Origin: Asterella californica
Lineage: Eukaryota > Streptophyta > Marchantiopsida > Marchantiales > Aytoniaceae
Length of the DNA stretch: 64,000 nt
NCBI GenBank assembly: GCA_036924285.1
Contig: JAYKYS010000009.1
Span: 682,001 to 746,000, forward strand
Direction: 5' to 3'
Below are positions 36,625 through 47,203 of the stretch, one piece after another. How positions within the stretch are numbered: the first letter of the stretch is position 1; every line of letters begins with the position of its first letter. The position numbers were made by a program, and so were the translations under genes. The notes under the pieces were generated by a model. It searched no databases, had not been told where the DNA came from, and was given only the letters and a program-made list of their open reading frames with translations.

Positions 36625-37930
36625 ATGAAAGTTGTGCCAACCGAGATGGACGAGATGGACGAGATGAAAGTGTTGCTGAAGAAGTTGGAAGGTCGACTTG
36701 AGCAGGTGGAAGCTAAGAACAAGGTGCTTAAGGCGGACTTAACTCGAGGAAAAATAATACAGGAGAAGGAAGCAGAGGCTCATGGAGCACAAACGAGACC
36801 AATTAACGATATAACACTACTAGGTGAAGGAGCAGCAGAAGCAATTGATGTTGTTCATGCTTACAAGACTGAAGATTTGTCAAGAAAAGCGTAAGATAAT
36901 ACTGCAGAAGGTAGTTCAGCCAAAGGACATAAGCGGAAAGTCAAATGGGCTAAACCAGCAACTCCATCAGCTTTCATCGGTGAGAAAAGTTTATAAAGTT
37001 TGAGTTATGGGTTACCGAGATGAAAATTACTTGCAGAATTTTGATGAGCGTAGTTGGTTCACCTATCTGTTAGTAAACTAGAAGGAGAGGCTAAGGAATG
37101 ATATGGAGGTCAACAACGGATGAGGAGTTTAAACGAACAGCTCTTATGTCCACTTGGTCGGAGCTGAAATATGCGCTCTGACGTCATTTGATGAAGTTAT
37201 ATAGTTTCGGTTGGAGCTCATACATTTGAGATAGATAGGGAGTATCAGACCTTACTTCCAGCGGTTTTTTGAGTTGATTACTCGTCTGCACATGGTGGAT
37301 CACATCGACTTGTTGTTTCACTTGAAGAAAAGTCTGTAAGGTTTCTATGCTAGTGTGTTTGATAGTTGGGTTATATTTCACAAGTCAGAGAACACAAGAG
37401 AATGCAATTATACAGTGCAACCTTCTAAGTTTCAGCATGGAACTAGTGGTGATGAGCGTGGTAAGAGATTCTTGAGAAATCTTGAAAGTCAAGTTGCGTC
37501 CTCACAGAATATGGATGGCAGAGGATAAAGAGATAAAGTCTTTTACCATGTCCGTTTTATCTCTTCAAGGGGCATCAGACTGTTCTTTATGGGTAACAAC
37601 AACGTACCCGGACCAGATTCATACAACAACAACTTTTTGGAGCACCTTCAACAGAGAGCATGAGGGTTTGAACCCTAAGCCTTCCACTTAGAGATCTGGA
37701 ATTCAACCATCTCATCTATCGATCTTCGGTGATGGTTCCACCCAGACACGACTTGCAAGATCTAATGCATCCAATGCATGATCAAATCAAGTTTTGACTT
37801 CAAGTGTTAAGAACGATGGAGCTAACAGTGCTACACCTTCAAGGACTATCATTTGTTTTCGAGACGGACGTGATGATCATATTGCTCGTGAGTGCTCTCA
37901 ACATCCATCAACGAGCAACATTCGTGGTTT
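36625..37930 (+). pseudogene. Element A gag remains
   Basis: It opens with an acidic, helical segment (MDEMKVLLKKLEGRLEQVEA) from 36625 and is broken by stops after 36894. Near 37860 a zinc-knuckle trace reads CFRDGRDDHIAREC. The second Cys of the CCHC motif has become Asp, so the knuckle could not bind zinc normally. Confidence 0.6.
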
Positions 37931-38009
37931 GATAGGTTAAGAAACAATCAATGGTTAAGAACCTATTGAGGTAACTGATGGAGCAGATGTATGTGTTGGT
38001 AAGTTTTTT

Positions 38010-40850
38010 GTGGAACATGGAGATTTTCTGCCGTGGATTGAAATGAAAATAGAAAACCAAGAGTGTTGTTTGCTCACTGATATTGGAGTGGATGTGAATG
38101 TCTTAGATGAGAAACTAGTCAAGACCTTAGGGGTGACTATAACTAAGATTATGAGCCCATTGTTAGAAAGGTTTGTGCAAGATAGCACAACCATTACAGA
38201 AAATCTCACGAGTGTTCAGTTATCGGTGGAGGAGTAAATAGGAAGCATGAATTTTTTCTTATGTGATGATATCTTATCATGGTCTTGGTTACAAGAGACC
38301 AAGGCGAAGCTAGATTTGCAAGAAAAGAACGTTATAATAATGGATCGATGAGGTTGAACCAACAACAAACATTGATTATCAGAGAGAGATAGAAGGAGCC
38401 AACCCATTCTCCTCATAGGTTCCAACCTATGAGGTCAGATTTTAGATATGCACAGCCAGACAGTTTGAAAAGTAGATCAAATCTTTGACGAAGCTTGAGT
38501 TGCAGTGATATCTAAACCCAATATAAAGAGTGATGAAAAATATCGTGTTGTTGTTCTTCTCATACATCTTGAGATGCAAGTGCTGATTGAAAGATATTCT
38601 CATATAATGTCTAAATAGTTACCACTGAGACTTCCTCCAAGATGAGCTTTTGATCATGTCACTGATCTGGTTCTTGGAGCTACACCTACAAATGTTGTTG
38701 TATGAGCTGACAAAGTTGAAGACTCAGTTGAAGGAGTTGGTGACTCAAAGTATCTTGCGACTCAACATGTCACCTTATGTTGTCCCAGTGTTGTTCATGA
38801 TCAAGAAAGATGATGGTATTCGCATGTGTGCAGACTACCATGCATTGAATAATGTTATTGTTAAGAACAAGTACCCTCTTCCTCTCATGGATGAAACCAC
38901 CAATCGATTGATCACATGATATTTCACTAAGTTGGGTCTGCATTATGGATATCATCAGATTCAGATCAAAGAAGGAGATGAAGAGAAGACGGTTGTAAAG
39001 ACGAGATATTGCTTGTTCGAGTATATTGTGTTATCGTTTGGATTGTCCAACACACCTGGTACTTTTTACAAGCTTATGAACAAGATCGTCAAGTTCCTCT
39101 TGGATAAAAGTGTTATCGTATACTAGGACGATATCATCATCTTCTCATCCACTTGAGATTAACATCTAACAGATGTTGAAACAATATTCAAACGTCCAAA
39201 CTAACTCTATCTCAAGAAGAGCAAGTGTTCTTTTGGATAAGAAAGTGTGATGTTTGTAGGATGTTTGATTGATGTGCATGGCACTGATCATAACAAAGTC
39301 AAGATTTGAGCTATTGTTGAATGGAAAAGACCTGAGAGTGTTTATGAGCTCAGATTTTTTCTTGGTTTAGCCACAGAATTTTGGCGTTTTGTTTATCAGT
39401 TTGCACATAAAGTCGCACTTTTGTTTGACTTACTGTACTAGTCGTCTAAGGTTACTTGGAACTTATCAGTTGAAAGAATATTTCAAGAGTTGAAACAAGC
39501 ATTGACAGAAATGCATGTGCTAGCTCTTCCAAAGATGAGAGAACCTTTTGAAGTTCACACATATGCTTCTCAGTGGATCATTGGAGGAGTGTTGATGCAA
39601 GGAAAAAATCTAGTGGGTTATGAAAGTCCTAAGTTTTCAGAGACATAAGCAAAGTGGTATGCTCATGAACATGGGATGTTTGTTGTTGTTCATTGTCTGA
39701 AGTGTTGGGAGCATTATTGGTTGACAAGTAAAGTCATAGTTGTAACAGACTGCGAGGATAATACATATGGCCAGAGTAAACCTTGTTTGTCACTAAAGTA
39801 ATAGAGATGGCAAGTGAAACTTGCCCGTTCAATATTGAATGACGATATCGAAAAGAAAAGAAAATATTCCAGCAGATGTACTGAGCAGATGTGTCCAAGC
39901 GTTGACAACATAAGAGACAAGTGAAGAGCTCTTAGATTGAATTAAACAACCATTGTCAGACGATCTTCAAGCTCTACAGTAGACATGTTAGCGAGAGAGA
40001 GATCCACTAGCACGTAATCTCTCATTTCACAATGATCTTTGGTTTTATAAGAAAACCAAAGTGTATGTTCAAGTCGTATCACTAAGGACACTAGTCATGC
40101 AAGAATGTCATGATTGTGGAATTAGTTTGACATGGAGTACAAAATAGAACTCTGTAACGAGTTAAGAAATAATTCTATTGGTCATCCATGTTAGAAGATG
40201 TAGTCAAGTATGTGCAGACTTGTTTGACATGTCAGCAATAATGAATCGAACGCAGACAACCTACAAGATTATTGATGTTGTTACCAATATTTGATGGACA
40301 TCGGGATAGCATAAGTATGGACTTATGCACTAGTTTGCTTAAATCAAGAGGTTTCGACACTTTGCTAGTTGTAATAGATTGTTTCAGCAAGCAAGCTCAT
40401 CTCATTTCTTGTAAGGACATTGACTTCAGCAGGTGCAACTGAACTGTTCATAAGATATGTTTTTAAGTAAGTTCCTCCTATCATCTTAAAACTGACGGAC
40501 AGACAAAAAAGACTATATTAATAGTAGAACAAGGGTTGAGAAACTATGTCATGCGAGATCAGAGTGACTGGAGTGAGCACTTGGACTTTGTGGAGTTTGC
40601 ACATAATAACACCAAGCATTCAAGCATTATATTTAAACCATTTGAAATGATTTATCGTGATTCTCATGCACCTTGGACTCCCATAGCTTTAGCTACCAAG
40701 AGACATGAAAATACAGGAAGGTCAAATCGAGATCCTCCATATTTATATGTGTCCAAGGTATTGTGTTTCAAGATGCAAAGAAACACATGGAGAAAGTGCA
40801 ACAACGTTGTGCTAAGTATGAAAATCGTGATAAGCGAGATGTTCAGTTGA
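38010..40850 (+). pseudogene. Element A pol remains (protease, RT, RNase H, integrase)
   Basis: The protease trace at 38010-38237 has TDIG where D-S/T-G is expected. The RT runs from about 38650 to 39170 (VLFMIKKDDGIRMCADYHAL, then LSFGLSNTPGTF). Its YxDD active site at 39121-39132 reads Tyr-stop-Asp-Asp, the stop being TAG. RNase H at about 39480-39900 has HTYAS in place of the TDAS catalytic stretch. Integrase C-terminal traces lie at 40536-40850 (DWSEHLDFVEFAHNNTKHSS). Every catalytic domain is damaged. Confidence 0.8.
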
Positions 40851-41631
40851 AGAAAAGTAGAGAGTTTGGTTACGAACCAAGAACTTCAAAATTATAACTG
40901 GGATGGTCTTGACCAAGAAACTTCTTTCAAAGTGAGCAAGATTGTTCTTGACTGAGAAGAAGTTAGGTCGAGTGACGTATAAGTTACATTTTCTAGCTAG
41001 TGTGAACATTATCATCCTATTATTCATGTATCTAACTTGAAAGCGTTCCACGAGGAGCTAGAGTCATTATAAGTAAGATATAAAAAACGACACCTTGTGT
41101 TAGAAGCTTTACCAAGTGCTAATGATCTTCAGTTGATTGAGATTGTAAATCATCGAGCAGCACCGAATCTAGTTAGAGCTAGAGAGCAGCACCCTATCTA
41201 GTTATTCAAATATCTATGTCGTTGGACAAGTAGAGTTCCGAGATTGATAAGTGAATCCTGGATTATTTAACGCTCTATAAGCTCTAAGAACCAGCTCTAT
41301 TTTGCGAGACAATAAACTGCACTGGTCTCCTCCAACTAAGTGGTGGATTGAATCGAGTCATGCTGAAGGGCCCTTATAGGACACTAGAACCAAGTAGAGC
41401 TGCTCAATCTGCTCGTCTAAATGTGAAATTGTGATCTGCTTACTGCTTGTCGGATGTCGATCAAGTTTAGGCTGAAGCTATTATGGTGGATCATAGTAAG
41501 GAGATGAGAGAGAGCATGCTATTATCCTAGATGAGGTAGTGTTCTCTTAAATTGAGAAACGGTTTTATATAATGTTATTTTGCAGGTACTATAGTTCAGT
41601 GGAAGAACTGCTCTTTGTTGGTGGGGGTGAT

Positions 41632-41886
41632 TGTAACGCCATTTACTAAGCTAAGTATGTAACTACATGGGCAGTGATTATATTACACGTGGTGTCTAAA
41701 AGTCCGGAAGAGAAGATTGAGGAAGGAAGGAATAAAAAGACTTGCGAACCGTAATCTACATATAGTCACAAGAGGCTAACGACTATAACTCAGAACCAAA
41801 GATATGTATGCAGAGGAAAGTCAATTTAGATTCTGATAGAGAATCTTATCGTGAGTCTAAATTTATTGAAAGTTAATAGTCTATGT
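41632..41886 (+). repeat. Element A 3' LTR, left part
   Basis: Starts TGTAACGCCATTTACTAAGC right after the purine tract GTGGGGGTGA. It matches the 5' LTR to its position about 35930 and then stops abruptly. Sequence from 63642 continues the match. Confidence 0.8.
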
Positions 41887-41890
41887 GAGG

Positions 41891-42171
41891 TGTCATGTCA
41901 GTTTAGCACCTCGGTTAGGTTGATAGAGTGCGTAGTGGTTAGTCCCGGTAGGGCCGTTAGTGTTGTTAGGGCGGGTTCTTGGGCTAGTCCCACTAGGGGT
42001 AGAGCTTGTAGGCTTTAGTTCTTCGAGTTGAGGCTTCAAGCTCTTGACTATGGTGGATTGTCTTGGTGAGTGCAATTTGAATTCTTTGATGCACAAAGTG
42101 GACGTGGTTCGACTTTAGTGTTTGTTTAGTGCCGATTTGAGTATATATTGTTATTACTTGAAGAACTGAAT
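41891..42171 (+). repeat. About 290-bp repeat, copy 1
   Basis: TGTCATGTCAGTTTAGCACC and the following roughly 280 bases match 63067-63357 closely, including GCGGGTTCTTGGGCTAGTCC. It may be the start of B's LTR or a separate short element. The similarity ends near TTGTTATTA. Confidence 0.8.
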
Positions 42172-42749
42172 TCGCGAGGTCTGGTTGAGAGCTTTTAGGT
42201 CATGGATTTCTATCGGCGTGTGCATATCATTGGTATCTTTGACTTGCAAGTGCGAGCGTTGTCGTAGTGCATGACGTTCAAGGTGCGGAAATGGAACTTC
42301 AGAAGACACTCGGCCTGCGTTTGTTCGAGAAGCTGCACCCTAGCTTATCAAGCTGGGCAGGAGCTAAGCTGGGGCCATGCTTGACAAGCTGCCCCCTAGC
42401 TTAGACTGAAATATCACATTGAAAGAAGTCGAAGAGCATTAGAATGCAGAGCTCGGCGAGGAGAGCGACTTCGTGCTTCCAGTTTCGACAGAAAGTGTTT
42501 TAAGCAGTAGTTAGTGCGGGTTTTAGATTGGGAAATGTATGAAAGAGGGAAATCTGTCGATTTTAGCTCGTGGCTCAAACTCAGAATCTGATAGCGTGAG
42601 CGTGTAGGTGTTCACAAGTACTATAATTTTGACTCTTTATTCATTAAAAATGGAGTTGTATAGTGAAGTTAGCGTAGGAAAGGCTAGTAAAGACTTTACA
42701 GAGAAATTTCTTAGTAAAAGCATGTGTACAGAGAATTTTACTGTTTTGA

Positions 42750-43100
42750 ACGGAACCAAAGGCCATCCCAGTGATAGGGCGCCTGCCTAGGAGGGAAGTG
42801 GTCTCAGGATCAATCCCTCCAGGCCTCTGGTTCCTATTCCGGCATGTTGGCCTCCCGGATGGGAGTCTATGTTGGGTGTGCAGCCATGTCCTGCATATCT
42901 AGGGGCGGGAGACCGGTATCTCCCTTAATCGTGGGCTTCCTGGCCTAAGCCTCCGCATGCCATCCTGAATATACTATGGGAGATACCTGGTGCGCATATG
43001 GGGGGGCTGTAAGCCCTGTGGGGCAGCCCCATAAGTGTTAGGGCTTCGGCCTACATTGGATGGCTTGTAGTATATTCAGGGTGGCATCAAGGGCACGGGA
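42750..43100 (+). repeat. Structured tRNA/SINE-like cassette in the LTR, copy 1
   Basis: CCCAGTGATAGGGCGCCTGCC near 42768 resembles an A-box region, and GATCAATCC at 42808-42816 fits the Pol III B-box GWTCRANNC; the spacing is about 35 bases. Downstream, 42957-42976 is complementary to 43068-43087 (19 of 20). GGTATCTCCC pairs with GGGAGATACC, and a GGGGCTGTAAGCCC / GGGGCAGCCCC hairpin lies between. The same cassette is at 51357-51707 and, inverted, at about 59110-59460. Confidence 0.6.
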
Positions 43101-43496
43101 AACTTTTGTCAATCTGTTAATTATCCATCGAGTCGGTTTAGCAATGGCGAAGGAAGCAGTGTGATGTTTTACAGTGAAGGAGTCTGCTTTACAGAGGTAG
43201 CTGTGTACTTTTATTTAAAAAAGAGTCAGTTCTGAAAGAAGAGTTTTGTACGTAAGGACAGTAGGGGGCAGCTTAAGCTGGGGGCCTGCTTGTGATAAGC
43301 GACTGTGCTTATAAGGACAGCAGGGGGGCAGCTTAAGCTGGGCCCTTAGCCTTTAGGTCAAATACCTGCGACGGCTGAAGATCGGGGACACTTTTTCTGA
43401 GGAGATTTTTTTACAGAGAGCTGGGAGCTAAAGCGCAAGGAGAAGCTTGAAGGCTGAGGGAGATCAATTTTTTTCCGGAGAGAACTGAATTGAGGA

Positions 43497-44060
43497 TTTG
43501 GGTGATCGTGACAGAGGGACGGACAAGTATTTGGGGGACTGAGAGCAGTTTGGAGGCAGAATTTCTTCTGATCGGACAGGAGGCAGTTTTATTCAGGAGA
43601 TCGTTTTGATAATCTGCAAGGGACTCTTGATTGACGTTGGATTAAATTCTTGATAATTTTCAGTTGAGAGGTTGACGCAGAGAGGAGATTAAGAGTTTGG
43701 TGTCCGAATTTCACCTATTAGGCTTGAGTTGAGGTGAATTTGGTGGAAAGAGAGCATTATTTGAGGGGAGGAGGAGGACTTGGGTGATCGTGACAGAGGG
43801 ACGGACAAGTATTTGGGGGACTGAGAGCAGTTTGGAGGCAGAATTTCTTCTGATCGGACAGGAGGCAGTTTTATTCAGGAGATCGTTTTGATAATCTGCA
43901 AGGGACTCTTGATTGACGTTGGATTAAATTCTTGATAATTTTCAGTTGAGAGGTTGACGCAGAGAGGAGATTAAGAGTTTGGTGTCCGAATTTCACCTAT
44001 TAGGCTTGAGTTGAGGTGAATTTGGTGGAAAGAGAGCATTATTTGAGCGGAGGAGGAGGA
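43497..44060 (+). repeat. 282-bp tandem duplication, only in the 5' LTR of C
   Basis: GGTGATCGTGACAGAGGGAC occurs at 43501 and 43783. The 3' LTR has a single copy, which accounts for the 281-bp length difference between the LTRs (one extra 1-base indel elsewhere). The duplication therefore probably arose after insertion. Confidence 0.92.
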
Positions 44061-44549
44061 CTGAGACTGAGAAGGTCAGGTTTTTCTGAGAAATTTCAGT
44101 GTTGAAGCTGTCGTTGGAGGGGATACAAGGCGTTGGAGTTCAGATCTTCATCAGTTGAAGGTTCTGGAGAGAAATCTGCTGGAGGAAAGACCAGTTGAGT
44201 GGGAATTGGTCATTTTACATCTGCGGTGATCAACGTAAGGAGCTGAGTAGAGATAGGTTGTAAATTGATATATGTGGAGGACTATTGGGTGTGCTTGGAA
44301 GAGAAATAAAGCATCGTGAGTTCAGTATTCTCCTATCTGTTGTGTCTGAAGGTGGATCTGTCTCTTGAGACTTGAGACTTGATCCGTTGATTAGTAAGTG
44401 ATCTATAGTCATAGTCACTGTGAGCGTCTCCAGCTGTTGCGATCTCTTGCTTGGCTCTTGTCTTGGTATACAAACTCTACTTCTATCTCGCGATCTATCA
44501 CAGCCAGAAGGCTCGCCCTTCCTGAGAAGGACTCTCCTCGACATAAATC

Positions 44550-44567
44550 TGGTGCTTCCACTGAGAG
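44550..44567 (+). promoter_or_regulatory. Element C primer-binding site
   Basis: TGGTGCTTCCACTGAGAG lies six bases after the LTR end. It begins TGG, complementary to a tRNA CCA tail, and resembles TGGTGCTTTCATTGAGAG-type sites of some plant Ty3 elements. The primer tRNA was not identified. Confidence 0.65.
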
Positions 44568-44626
44568 TCATCTTGGGGTGATTAATCGTTGAGGTTGCTG
44601 AGGTTGAGATTTGCATACAAGGCAAC

Positions 44627-47170
44627 ATGGATCGCAAGAGCGGGAGTGGTGCTACTGCCTCTACGGCTGGAGCATCGACGTCTACTGCTGCACCTTCGGC
44701 TACGCCTATGTCTTCAGCAGCCACTGCAGCATCAGGCTTGGATACTACTGAGATACTGAAGACGCTTGCAGCTTTGGTTCAACAACATCCGATTGTCGGA
44801 GGGGGTGAGTTGAAATCTACAAAAGCTTTGCAGGCGATTGTAAATAGGTGTGGAAGATTTGAAGGCAGGGATATTTCCAGATATCTTCGTGAGTACAGAG
44901 GAGAGATGGAGCTTGTGAGGGTGACCGATGCAGAGATGATTGGAAGTTTTGAGTTGGCTGTGATTCCTGAGTTGAGAGATCAAGTCAGAGATGTACATAG
45001 GAGAAATCTTGGGGTTTGGGCAAGTTTTGAGCGAGCTCTCCGAGAGGAATTCCTGGAGGAGGATTCTGAGAGAGTTACTAGGAGGACTTTTTTGGATTGG
45101 ATTGAGCAGCAACCTGGCCATAGGATGGGGTTGAATGAGTTGCTAAGAGAGTTCGATCGAAGATACCGACAGCTTTCGACGCTCGAACGGATAACTTTGG
45201 ATGCTAGAAGGACAGAGCTCTTCTTGCAAGCCACCGATGAGGCTACAGCAGATCGATTATGCTTCATGTTAGCAGATCGATCAGCTGAAGGAGGTGTTAC
45301 TATGGATTGAGGAAGAGTGGAAGATGTTGTGGCCGTTTTAACAAGACAGCGGCGAGGGAGAGTGGCCGTAGGAGGACGACCGCTTGCAGAGGTGATCCAT
45401 CAACCTTATGCTCCTCAGGTACAACAGCCCCCGGCTCTTGCTCCTAGACCTGTTATTCCTGTAGAAGCGCCTCCAGTGCCAGTTGTGCCAGTTCCTGCAC
45501 AGAGGGTACCTGTTCAGAGGGTGGTTGAGAACCAGGGTCAGCACAATCAAATTGAGGAGTTGATCCGACAGATGCGTGAATTGAAAGTAGAGCTGGCTGG
45601 TTTACATAGGGAGCTCCCACCAACGCCTGGTGCTGCTCGTCCAGGGGGTGCTCCTATCCGTAGGTGTATCTGGTGTGACAGTCCAGATCATCTTCGAGGA
45701 GATTGCCAAGAGCTTACAGCTGCTCTACGAGATGGTGTGGTTCGCTATGAAAATGGTAGACTGCACCTTGTTTCTACCGGAGAGCCATTAAACACGCAGT
45801 TTGGACGAGGAGGTATGAGGAGTCTACCTCAAGTCGCTGCAACTGCAACAGTAACTACAGTAACAGTACCGCCGATGAATCTTGATGTGTATGCTGGGCA
45901 TATTGAAGTTTCTTCTAGCCCTACTTTGCTGGATAGGTCTCTTGATAAGAACAGTACTGAGGTTCCTTCTGAGGTGTTGAAAAGAGGAGCAGAAACTATC
46001 CGTAGAGTCACAGGGTGGAAAGATCCCGTAGATACAGCGTCCATTAAAGCTTTCTTGGACGTAGATAAGCATGTTCATTGGCAGGACGCTTCTGTAGAGG
46101 AGAAGAGGCGACGAGATGCCTCTGAGCTTGAAACTGGGAATCCAGAGGAGACTAGAGAGGGACAGGGACGGAGGGTCACTAGAAGACGTGCAGCTCCTCC
46201 AGAGGATGTTCCGTCTACCTCACAGACTCCACCACCTGCTCCAGGTCCAATGGAGGACGTACAGAGACAACAGCAGGAAGCAACGACTGCTGGCAGAAGG
46301 TTCACTGCTCAAGAGAAGGGGAAAGGGCCTGCTTACAAGCTGGCTGCAGATATTGAGACCTCCACCGATCTTAAAAGCATTCTGGAGCAGAGGATATTAG
46401 ATGCACGGGTTGAGTTTTCGCTTCGAGAAGTTCTTGGTATCGCAAAGAGAGAGTTTCATGAGCTGATTATTGATGTCATCAAGCGAAAGAGGCAAGTCAT
46501 ATCTGAGCAGGTAGAGAGCCAAATGATAGATGTGATAGGGGCTTCTGTAAATGATGTGGAGTTTGGGAAGGTGCATTTTCAGGAGACTGGAGACAAGAGG
46601 TACCAGCAGGAGGCATTAGTTGCTGGAACTAGCACTATTGAAGCTGATGATGATGAAGCTGATGGAGAGAGTCCAACGGTTGACAGTGACTTCAAGAAGA
46701 GGCATTGGGCTCGTGCTACAACTGCGACACGGGTACGTCTTGGAAGTTTGCCTGAACCTATTGCTGCTTTAGTTGACCACGGGTCAGAAATCAATATCAT
46801 GTCACGAGAGATATATGAGAGAGGACTATGGTCTATCGAGCTGAATCATGGATGGGTGCTGCGTGCTGCTAACAACCAGAAGGGAGAGTTGTATGGAGCT
46901 TGTCCTAACGTGAGAGTGAGGATAGGTGATGTAGAAGTAGATCAGCACTTTTTTGTGCAATCTTCTGCTTCGTATCCAGTCATTCTTGGTCAACCCTATA
47001 TCACTGCAGTGCGCATGGAGACCAAAGTGATGGACGATGGATCACACTTTGCTAGGATCCGTAGTCCTGATGACAAACGTTCTGTTCAATTTCTGACTGT
47101 TCGGTCAAACCACGAGCGAAACAGACAGACCTTGAGGGACTCCCCTATTTGTAGAGGTAAGGGTTTTTAG
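44627..47170 (+). CDS. Element C gag, zinc knuckle and protease (zero frame)
   Basis: The ATG at 44627 opens a Ser/Thr/Ala-rich N-terminus and then a helical capsid-like region. One in-frame TGA at 45308-45310 follows TMD, probably a Trp codon changed by one base. The frame then continues through a Pro-rich linker and a CCHC zinc knuckle (C-I-W-C-D-S-P-D-H-L-R-G-D-C, 45665-45706). The aspartic protease lies near the end: ALVDHGSEINIMSREIYERG, with D-H-G at 46775-46783 where most relatives have D-S/T-G. The frame ends at TAG 47168-47170, directly after a slippery heptamer. Gag would package RNA and the protease would cleave the polyprotein. I recall DHGSEIN proteases from fungal Ty3-like elements. 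Apart from the TGA the frame looks intact. Confidence 0.88.
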
Positions 47171-47203
47171 AACCCACTCTTGTAGAGCGGGAAGACAAGA
47201 GTG
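47161..47203 (+). promoter_or_regulatory. Candidate -1 ribosomal frameshift signal
   Basis: Zero-frame codons read AAG GGT TTT TAG. The heptamer G-GGT-TTT (47161-47167) fits X XXY YYZ. A stop follows at once, then 7 bases (47168-47174), then a perfect 9-bp stem CACTCTTGT (47175-47183) with ACAAGAGTG (47195-47203). Slipping back one base enters exactly the frame that stays open into RT. Confidence 0.75.

Larger units (their letters stand above)
35654..41886 (+). mobile_element. Element A: decayed Ty3/gypsy LTR retrotransposon
   Basis: The order is 5' LTR (35654-36574), initiator-Met type primer-binding site, gag remains, protease, RT, RNase H, integrase remains, polypurine tract (about 41621-41630), and the first 255 bases of the 3' LTR (41632-41886). 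Domain order RT before integrase places it in Ty3/gypsy. It carries many stops. The 3' LTR is cut at about 41890 and its continuation is found at about 63642, so later insertions split it. Confidence 0.85.
42260..44543 (+). repeat. Element C 5' LTR (2284 bp)
   Basis: It carries, in order: several AGCTTA/AAGCTGGG-type motifs; a structured cassette with a B-box-like sequence (about 42750-43100); paired CAGCTTAAGCTG palindromes near 43270 and 43330; and a 282-bp tandem duplication (from about 43497 to 44060) that is single in the 3' LTR. Confidence 0.92.

Noticed and set aside
42608..42790. 60-codon ORF present identically at 42608 and 51215
   Set aside because: It repeats only because it lies in both LTRs of element C; no domain, and it overlaps the structured cassette.
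42750..42840. A genuine tRNA gene
   Set aside because: The B-box-like motif is good, but the A-box match is weak and no full cloverleaf with an acceptor stem could be drawn; SINE-like is the most that can be said.
44230..44724. 164-codon minus-strand ORF opposite the 5' LTR end and gag start
   Set aside because: Shadow of the element C leader and gag; the Ala/Val-rich part mirrors the gag N-terminus.
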